The notes beneath the pieces were generated by a model. The model saw only the letters and a list, made by a program, of their open reading frames with translations. It made no database searches and was not told where the DNA came from. A DNA stretch of 6,387 bases from an uncultured Erysipelotrichaceae bacterium. GTDB lineage: Bacteria > Bacillota_I > Bacilli_A > Erysipelotrichales > Erysipelotrichaceae. A program made the translations under genes and the position numbers. Position 1 is the stretch's first letter, and every line of letters starts with the position of its first letter. Shown piece by piece: positions 1 through 4,962 of the stretch. The stretch is taken from assembly GCA_937893225.1 (NCBI GenBank), contig CALBJM010000391.1, positions 1 through 6,387 of the forward strand. Direction: 5' to 3'.

Positions 1-342
1 GTAACTGTACCTATGTATAGTACTGTAAAAGATGTATTGGAAAATATCCAACTTCTTACAGATGCAGATACTTCGACTCTCAATCCATCTACGATCTTAA
101 AAGATGCAGATATTCTTAATATTCCATTTCAAAAAAATGCTGAGGAAATGCAACGCATTTCTATTAATACGGCTTCTCTTACAGAACTGCAGCAAATTCC
201 TGGTATTGGTCCATCTTTAGCACAACGCATCGTAGAGTATCGTGAACAAGAAGGATTATTTCAAGCTATCACAGATTTGATGCATGTAAAAGGTATTGGT
301 GAAGCAAAATTTGAAAAAATGAAAGATTTTGTGACATTATGA
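1..342 (+). CDS. comEA: ComEA-type competence DNA-binding protein, 3' part (5'-truncated by window edge)
   Basis: ComEA is the membrane-anchored receptor that binds double-stranded DNA during natural transformation and hands it to the ComEC channel. The visible 113 residues hold the end of a SLBB-like (soluble-ligand-binding beta-grasp) domain (about 1-43, with TVKDVLE, an LxxDAD stretch and a closing ILNIP), then an SINTAS signature (54-59) and two helix-hairpin-helix motifs, PGIG at 67-70 and KGIG at 97-100, which is the family's C-terminal DNA-binding module. The frame is open back to base 1, and the ATG at 13 lies inside the SLBB domain with no ribosome-binding site before it. The true start with its N-terminal membrane anchor therefore lies outside the window. 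The stop overlaps the comEC start as ATGA, indicating translational coupling. No comEB (dCMP deaminase) lies between comEA and comEC, unlike Bacillus subtilis. Family assignment is firm. Confidence 0.93.
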   Translation, partial: VTVPMYSTVKDVLENIQLLTDADTSTLNPSTILKDADILNIPFQKNAEEMQRISINTASLTELQQIPGIGPSLAQRIVEYREQEGLFQAITDLMHVKGIGEAKFEKMKDFVTL

Positions 343-2252
343 AAACACTTATACAAAATAGTATTTTATTGTCTTTATTATTGTTTGTCTTTTGTTTGTG
401 CTATCAAAAGTTGATTTGGGTAGCTGGCGGCATCGTTTGTTGTATATGGTACAGCAAAGTGAAAGGAAAAAGTGTTATTCTTGTTGCATTGCTCTTGGTT
501 TGTATTTGTATGCCGCGCTATTCTACGAGCATGCCTTCAATGCAGATTGCTTCAGCAAGACAAGTCAATGGTTCTTATGCAATCTTAGAAAATAAGAATG
601 CGAAAATACTTGTATATACGCAACAACCATTGTATATCGATGGGCAATATGCAATCTTGCAAGATGGTGAAAAAATAGAAAGTTCTTCCCATTTCTATGC
701 ATTTGATTTTGCACATTGGGCAAATCAACAAGGTGTGTATTATTCTTTAAAAGAAGACAATATCAAACTCATCAAAGAAAATATAACGATACGAAGCCTT
801 ATTCAAAAACAAATCGAAAAATTCCCAGAACAACACAAAAAAGCAATGTTATATAAGGTTTTGTTAAATATACGCACACAAGAAACGAAAGAAGATTGGT
901 TATATGAAAATGGATTTTCATATGTTGGTATCGTATTAGGCATACAATGCATCTTAAAATATTTTTTGACGCGTAAAAAACGAGATACTATCTTATGGAT
1001 CATTACGTTTCTTTTATGCATCGTATATCGATTTCCACTCTTGCTCGTACAGTCCTTGTTGTATAGAACAAGTAAGATATTACGCATACATTCTTCTCAA
1101 AGCATCGGCTGCATAACAACGATAGTGCTATGCTTGTATCCTCATCAGGTGGTTTCTGCAGCTTTTTTGATTCCTACGATCTATCGGTATAGTTCTATAT
1201 TTTTCAAACAAGAAAAAAAATCGGGTACTTTTTTTCTATTGTTGCTTGTACAAGGTTATTTGTTTCAGAATATGAATCCTATCAAAAATGTATTGTATCC
1301 TACCATACAACTATGCAATGGATTTTTATATATTTTTTGTTTCATAGAATTATTTGTGCCGCTATCTCTTTTTCAAGGTATTGCTACAGGCATGCAATGT
1401 ATTTTATCATTTTGTGATGCATTCACACTAGAAGGAAGCTTACTTGGTGTTGGCTTTATTTTCTTTCTTTGTATTTTTAAAATGCTTTTGCAAACAAAAC
1501 ATCGCTTTCTTTGGGCAAGCATTGTTTTGCTTTTCTTTCAATGGAGTGGAGCCTTTCATCCATGTTGCGAATGCAGCGTGATCAATATTGGTCAAGGAGA
1601 TGCAATACTCTTGCGAGCACCATTTAATACAGAAAATATATTGATAGACACAGGTAAACCTACGTCGTGGAATACGTTAGATACTTTTTTAAAAGCAAAA
1701 CAGATACGAAAGATTCATACGATGATCATTACGCATGATGACGATGATCATAGCGGTAATGCTATTCACATCAATGAAAACTATATAGTAGATAATATTG
1801 TTACGACGCATCTTGAAACGATTCCTACAAAGCATTTTACATTGTATGATATCAATCCAATGGATAATGAAGATAAAAATCAAAGTGCATTAGTACATAC
1901 CTTTCATTTGAATGGTAAAAATGTATGTCTGATGGCAGATGCTGATACAACGAGTGAATCCCAAATTCTAAAAAAATACCCAAATCTCCATTGCGATATT
2001 TTAAAAGTCGGACACCATGGTTCTAAAACTTCAACATCGGATACATTTTTAGATACAGTTCAGCCATCTTTAGCATTGATATCTTCAGGACCGTATCATA
2101 TTTATCACCATCCAAGTGAAGAAACGATACAAAAATTATTGAAACGCCATATCTCTTATTTTGATACAAAAACCAGCGGTGATATGACCATCCTTTGTTT
2201 TTTTAAGATTCGCTTTTTTATTACATCATCATTTGATATTGGTCTGTTATAA
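339..2252 (+). CDS. comEC: ComEC/Rec2-family DNA internalization channel protein
   Basis: ComEC forms the inner-membrane channel through which single-stranded DNA enters the cytoplasm in transformation. Order in this 637-residue protein: two hydrophobic segments (about 5-60), an extracellular beta-rich DUF4131-like region (about 65-160), a multi-spanning competence domain (about 190-405), and a C-terminal metallo-beta-lactamase-like domain. The last shows GQGD (418-421), HxDxDH as H466/D468/D470/H471, D534 in LMADAD, GHHGSK (558-563) and HHP (590-592), all typical of ComEC. Length is at the short end for the family (often 700-800). The transport-domain signature usually reading like HLxAISGLHV is degenerate here (GFSYVGIVLGIQ, 192-203). 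The start ATG overlaps the comEA stop by 4 bp and has no strong ribosome-binding site, so it probably depends on coupling. The last ~17 residues form an unusual hydrophobic tail whose codons run into the holA upstream signal. Family is firm; activity as a channel is uncertain. Confidence 0.93.
   Translation: MKTLIQNSILLSLLLFVFCLCYQKLIWVAGGIVCCIWYSKVKGKSVILVALLLVCICMPRYSTSMPSMQIASARQVNGSYAILENKNAKILVYTQQPLYIDGQYAILQDGEKIESSSHFYAFDFAHWANQQGVYYSLKEDNIKLIKENITIRSLIQKQIEKFPEQHKKAMLYKVLLNIRTQETKEDWLYENGFSYVGIVLGIQCILKYFLTRKKRDTILWIITFLLCIVYRFPLLLVQSLLYRTSKILRIHSSQSIGCITTIVLCLYPHQVVSAAFLIPTIYRYSSIFFKQEKKSGTFFLLLLVQGYLFQNMNPIKNVLYPTIQLCNGFLYIFCFIELFVPLSLFQGIATGMQCILSFCDAFTLEGSLLGVGFIFFLCIFKMLLQTKHRFLWASIVLLFFQWSGAFHPCCECSVINIGQGDAILLRAPFNTENILIDTGKPTSWNTLDTFLKAKQIRKIHTMIITHDDDDHSGNAIHINENYIVDNIVTTHLETIPTKHFTLYDINPMDNEDKNQSALVHTFHLNGKNVCLMADADTTSESQILKKYPNLHCDILKVGHHGSKTSTSDTFLDTVQPSLALISSGPYHIYHHPSEETIQKLLKRHISYFDTKTSGDMTILCFFKIRFFITSSFDIGLL
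1211..1237. repeat. Inverted repeat of homopolymer tracts inside comEC
   Basis: AGAAAAAAA (1211-1219) and TTTTTTTCT (1229-1237) are perfect reverse complements around a 9-base loop. They include an A8 run (1213-1220) and a T7 run (1229-1235). It lies in codons for a loop and the start of a membrane segment of ComEC (KQEKKSGTFFLL). The stem is almost all A:T and weak, and is not terminator-like in GC content. Confidence 0.5.
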
Positions 2253-2253
2253 T
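2245..2253 (+). promoter_or_regulatory. Candidate extended -10 promoter for holA
   Basis: The sequence TGTTATAAT is a perfect TGnTATAAT extended -10 element, ending 6 bases before the holA ATG and covering the comEC stop codon. No good -35 hexamer lies at 16-18 bases upstream (best about 3 of 6 matches), which extended -10 promoters can tolerate. By standard spacing, with the last T as -7, transcription would start at A2260, the first base of holA. TATAAT also occurs by chance inside coding sequence here (e.g. 2644-2649), so this is suggestive only. Confidence 0.4.
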
Positions 2254-2259
2254 AGGTGC

Positions 2260-3324
2260 ATGTCAATTTATATATATGCTGGAGAAGATATATTTCGTTT
2301 AGAAGAAGGTGTAAAAAAGGTATTGCAGGACCATAGGATCGATTCAGAACATACAGTTACGATCGATGCTTCAGATAAACGAAATTTTCATATAGAAAAT
2401 GTCTTAGTTGAATGTGATACATTTTCTTTGTTTGATGAAGATAAAAAAGCTGTAATCGTTAAAAATCCATTTTTTCTTTCTGCAAATGCAAAAGAAGCGG
2501 AAAAAGTATTGAAAACAGATAGTGCTATTGTCAAGAAGCGTAAAGAAAATGAAACGAAAAGACGAGATGAACGTCTTCAACAAATGGAACAGTATCTCAA
2601 ACAGGAAAATCCAAATACATTGTTGCTTTTTTTGTGCCATGGATATAATGCAGACACAAGAAAAAAAGACTTCAAATTGTTGCAGACATATCATGCGACG
2701 ATCGTGAATTTTAAAAAAATGGATGAACAAGAATTTGAAAGATATGTCAATCAAATCTTGAAAGAGAAAAACTATGTCTTATCTCCACAAGCAAATGCAG
2801 AATTTATGGAGCGTATCAGTGGAGATACGATGTTGTTTCATGCTGCAATAGAAAAACTAGATCTTTATGGACAAAAGCAATTGGATCTAGATGCAATCCA
2901 ACATTTGGTTTCATTGAATTCTGATGTGAATATCTTTCATTTGACTTCTTCTTTTACAAAAGGAGACTTGGCGGGCTGCATGCAAGCAGTCGGTGAAATG
3001 TTAACAGCAAATTATGACTATACAGTTATGATAAGCATGTTAGCAAAACGATTACGTTCGATATACAACATGCGTCTTTTACATGAAGATGGCTATTCTA
3101 ATGATGAAATTGGCACACGCATGCATGTGAAAAGCGGTTATGTTTATTATGTTCTAAAAGATTCTAGTGGTATATCAAGTAAAGATGTTTTAAACTATTT
3201 GCATCAATTGGCGGAAATCGACCAAGGCATCAAAGCAGGCACGATTGATCCTGCCAATAGCTTTACAAATTTCTTAATAAAAAATGGAAAGAGGAATCAT
3301 GCAGGGAATCAAAGAACTTTTTAA
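2260..3324 (+). CDS. holA: DNA polymerase III subunit delta
   Basis: The delta subunit is part of the clamp-loader complex; it opens the beta sliding clamp so that it can be placed on primed DNA in replication and repair. The 354-residue product is near the usual 330-350. It opens with the family-typical short strand and GED (8-10), then a RecA-like domain with a charged linker (about 85-115), a lid region, and the C-terminal collar domain beginning near NIFHL (224-228) with SSFTKGDL and the LAKRLR helix (261-266). ATG 2260 was chosen over an in-frame TTG at 2233 because the protein then begins MSIYIYAGED as in other delta subunits. AGGTG (2254-2258) sits only one base from the ATG, too close for a normal ribosome-binding site. 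A gap of 7 bp follows comEC, and the last 26 bp overlap the serine dehydratase gene. holA next to comEC is a common Bacillota arrangement. Confidence 0.92.
   Translation: MSIYIYAGEDIFRLEEGVKKVLQDHRIDSEHTVTIDASDKRNFHIENVLVECDTFSLFDEDKKAVIVKNPFFLSANAKEAEKVLKTDSAIVKKRKENETKRRDERLQQMEQYLKQENPNTLLLFLCHGYNADTRKKDFKLLQTYHATIVNFKKMDEQEFERYVNQILKEKNYVLSPQANAEFMERISGDTMLFHAAIEKLDLYGQKQLDLDAIQHLVSLNSDVNIFHLTSSFTKGDLAGCMQAVGEMLTANYDYTVMISMLAKRLRSIYNMRLLHEDGYSNDEIGTRMHVKSGYVYYVLKDSSGISSKDVLNYLHQLAEIDQGIKAGTIDPANSFTNFLIKNGKRNHAGNQRTF
3290..3295 (+). promoter_or_regulatory. Ribosome-binding site of the L-serine dehydratase gene
   Basis: AGAGGA lies 3 bases before ATG 3299, inside the holA 3' end. It decides the start: the in-frame ATG at 3284 is preceded only by A/T-rich sequence (TAATAAAA) without a Shine-Dalgarno match. 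The spacing is rather short. Confidence 0.6.
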
Positions 3325-4495
3325 AATCGGAAGAGGACCATCTTCTTCTCATACGCTCGCACCCGAAAGAGCGTGTCGTTTATTTACGCAAGTCAATGGA
3401 ATTTTTCCATTTTATCGTGTGGAACTCTATGGTTCACTTTCTTTGACAGGAAAAGGACATCACACAGATAAGATCATCAAAGAAACTTTACCAAATCCAA
3501 CGGAAGTATTGTTTCGATTAGATTGGAAAGAAGATTTTCCAAATGGATTTTATCTATATGGTCTTGATGAAAATAAAGAAGAGCAATGTAAATGGACCGT
3601 CTTTTCCATTGGTGGAGGAAGTATTCAAATCAAAGAATATCCAGTCGACTATAATGACGATGTCTATGCTGAAAAGTCTTTGAAAGAAATCTATGATGTG
3701 ACGGCACAAAATGGAGAAACACTCATGGAGTATGTAGAACGGCATGAACCAGATATACGTGCATATTTGAGTTCGATTTTAGATGCCATGTGTACTTGTG
3801 TTTCCAATGGATTGCATGCGGAAGGCATGCTTCCTGGAAAGTTAAAAATGCAAAGATGTGCTCATGACTTATATTTACAGGGATTACAAGCCAATATGTC
3901 TGATCAAAGAGATATACGTTTAATGTCGTATGCCTATGCAGCAAGTGAAGAAAATGCTGCAGGACATACTTGTGTGACTGCACCAACACTTGGTGCTTGT
4001 GGCGTTTTAGCAGCATTTATGTATTATGCTTTCTATGATTGTGCTATTACACGTCAAAAGTGTATTGATGCTTTGATCATTGCTGGTATATTTGGAAATG
4101 TTGTGAAAACAAATGCGACGATTTCAGGAGCAGTAGGTGGATGTCAAGCTGAAGTTGGCACAGCAGTGTCTATGACTGCAGCAGCATGTGCGTATTTAAC
4201 TGGACTGCATCGAAGCCAAATAGAATATGCGGCAGAAATAGGCATGGAACATAACTTAGGTCTGACATGTGATCCAGTCATGGGGTATGTCATGATTCCT
4301 TGTATTGAAAGAAATGCTGTAGGTGTAAGACGTGCAGTGGATTCGGCCAATTTAAGTAAATATCTTTCACGTGTTAGAAAGCATTTGGTTTCTTTTGATA
4401 TGGTCGTAGAAACAATGAAAGAAACAGGTAGTTTGTTGCCTATTTCTCTTCGTGAAACTGCTGAAGGTGGTCTAGCAAAAGAATGGGAAAAGTAG
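3299..4495 (+). CDS. sdaA: L-serine ammonia-lyase (dehydratase), iron-sulfur-dependent, single chain
   Basis: It converts L-serine to pyruvate and ammonia in the cytoplasm using a [4Fe-4S] cluster. The beta-type part comes first: FKIGRGPSSSHT (8-19), YGSLSLTGKGHHTD (44-57), and a later VFSIGGGSI stretch. The alpha-type catalytic part then follows, with LPGKL, ENAAGHTCVTAPT with GACG (218-235), GGCQAEVG, HNLGLTCDPVMG and IPCIERNA. The three cluster cysteines are C282, C324 and C335, spaced 42 and 11 as in the Legionella enzyme (343/385/396). At 398 residues it is shorter than E. coli SdaA (about 454) and combines what Bacillus splits into sdaAB and sdaAA. The C-terminus (GGLAKEWEK) has no cysteine, unlike the tail that reaches the cluster in the Legionella type. 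The start overlaps holA by 26 bp; its end overlaps the next gene by 13 bp. Possible oxygen sensitivity of the cluster fits an anaerobe (inference). Confidence 0.93.
   Translation: MQGIKELFKIGRGPSSSHTLAPERACRLFTQVNGIFPFYRVELYGSLSLTGKGHHTDKIIKETLPNPTEVLFRLDWKEDFPNGFYLYGLDENKEEQCKWTVFSIGGGSIQIKEYPVDYNDDVYAEKSLKEIYDVTAQNGETLMEYVERHEPDIRAYLSSILDAMCTCVSNGLHAEGMLPGKLKMQRCAHDLYLQGLQANMSDQRDIRLMSYAYAASEENAAGHTCVTAPTLGACGVLAAFMYYAFYDCAITRQKCIDALIIAGIFGNVVKTNATISGAVGGCQAEVGTAVSMTAAACAYLTGLHRSQIEYAAEIGMEHNLGLTCDPVMGYVMIPCIERNAVGVRRAVDSANLSKYLSRVRKHLVSFDMVVETMKETGSLLPISLRETAEGGLAKEWEK
4464..4470 (+). promoter_or_regulatory. Probable ribosome-binding site of the DNA glycosylase gene
   Basis: AAGGTGG lies 12 bases before ATG 4483, within the 3' end of the serine dehydratase gene. 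The spacing is longer than optimal, so coupling to the overlapping upstream gene may help. There is no alternative in-frame start codon close downstream. Confidence 0.4.
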
Positions 4496-4962
4496 AGCAT
4501 GTAAGACATCCTTTTCCGCCTGTGTTTGATGAGAATAGTAAAGTATTGATCTTAGGTTCTTTTCCTTCCGTTATATCTCGACAAAAAAGTTTTTACTATG
4601 CCAATGTAAACAACAGGTTTTGGAAAGTTATGGCGATTCTATTTCAAGAAGAAATAGAAGATAAAAAAGCATTTTGCTTAAAACATCACATTGCGTTATG
4701 GGATGTGATACAGTCTTGTTCCATCAATGGGAGCAATGATGCTTCCATTACAGATGTAAAGGTCAATGCAATACATTCGCTCGTGGAACAAACACAAATA
4801 CGAACGATATTTTTAACAGGGAAAAAGGCAGAATCTCTGTTTAAGAAATATATACACATACAAATTGAAACGATTGGTCTTCCTTCTACAAGTTCAGCAA
4901 ATGCAAAAATGCATCTTGATGATCTTGTAGAAGCATATCATGTAATTTTGGAGAAAATATGA
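4483..4962 (+). CDS. DNA-deoxyinosine (hypoxanthine-DNA) glycosylase, UDG superfamily
   Basis: This 159-residue enzyme belongs to the uracil-DNA-glycosylase fold superfamily, most like the hypoxanthine-DNA glycosylase branch (UDG family 6), which removes the deaminated adenine base from DNA in base-excision repair. Visible signatures in order: HPFPPVFDENSKVLILGSFPS (about 9-29; motif 1 core GSFPS at 25-29), SRQKSFYYAN then NRFW (44-47), an LWDVI block (W73, D74) with SINGSNDASI, an FLTGKKA strand-helix, and LPSTSSANA (133-141), matching the usual LPSTSPANA. Length equals the family norm, so it appears complete. The ATG at 4483 is the only plausible start and overlaps the sdaA end by 13 bp; its TGA overlaps the next gene as ATGA. 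The family segment normally like GHPQNRFW reads ANVNNRFW here. Substrate (hypoxanthine versus uracil or xanthine) is inferred from family resemblance. Confidence 0.85.
   Translation: MGKVEHVRHPFPPVFDENSKVLILGSFPSVISRQKSFYYANVNNRFWKVMAILFQEEIEDKKAFCLKHHIALWDVIQSCSINGSNDASITDVKVNAIHSLVEQTQIRTIFLTGKKAESLFKKYIHIQIETIGLPSTSSANAKMHLDDLVEAYHVILEKI
4950..4953 (+). promoter_or_regulatory. Ribosome-binding site of the U32-family gene
   Basis: GGAG lies 5 bases before ATG 4959, inside the last codons of the glycosylase gene. It supports that ATG, which forms an ATGA overlap with the upstream stop. Confidence 0.6.

Noticed and set aside
13..15. ATG at 13 as the start of the first gene
   Set aside because: The frame stays open to base 1, no ribosome-binding site is visible, and ComEA needs an anchor and a full SLBB domain upstream.
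61..112. Ten-base direct repeat GATGCAGATA at 61-70 and 103-112
   Set aside because: Both copies encode Asp-Ala-Asp in the SLBB region of comEA; short enough to be coincidental.
392..595. 67-codon + strand frame inside comEC
   Set aside because: Out-of-frame shadow of the comEC N-terminus with no family resemblance.
2233..2259. TTG at 2233 as an earlier holA start, overlapping comEC
   Set aside because: It has no ribosome-binding site and adds nine residues before the typical delta N-terminus at ATG 2260.
2644..2649. TATAAT inside holA as a promoter
   Set aside because: It lacks the TGn extension and a fitting -35, and no gene starts downstream.
2404..2754. 116-codon minus-strand open frame opposite holA
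   Set aside because: Phe/Ile/Lys-rich composition is what the complement of AT-rich holA codons gives; the + strand gene is well supported.
4144..4509. 121-codon open frame on the minus strand opposite sdaA
   Set aside because: It mirrors the conserved catalytic part of sdaA, shows no domain of its own and has no gap or promoter context.
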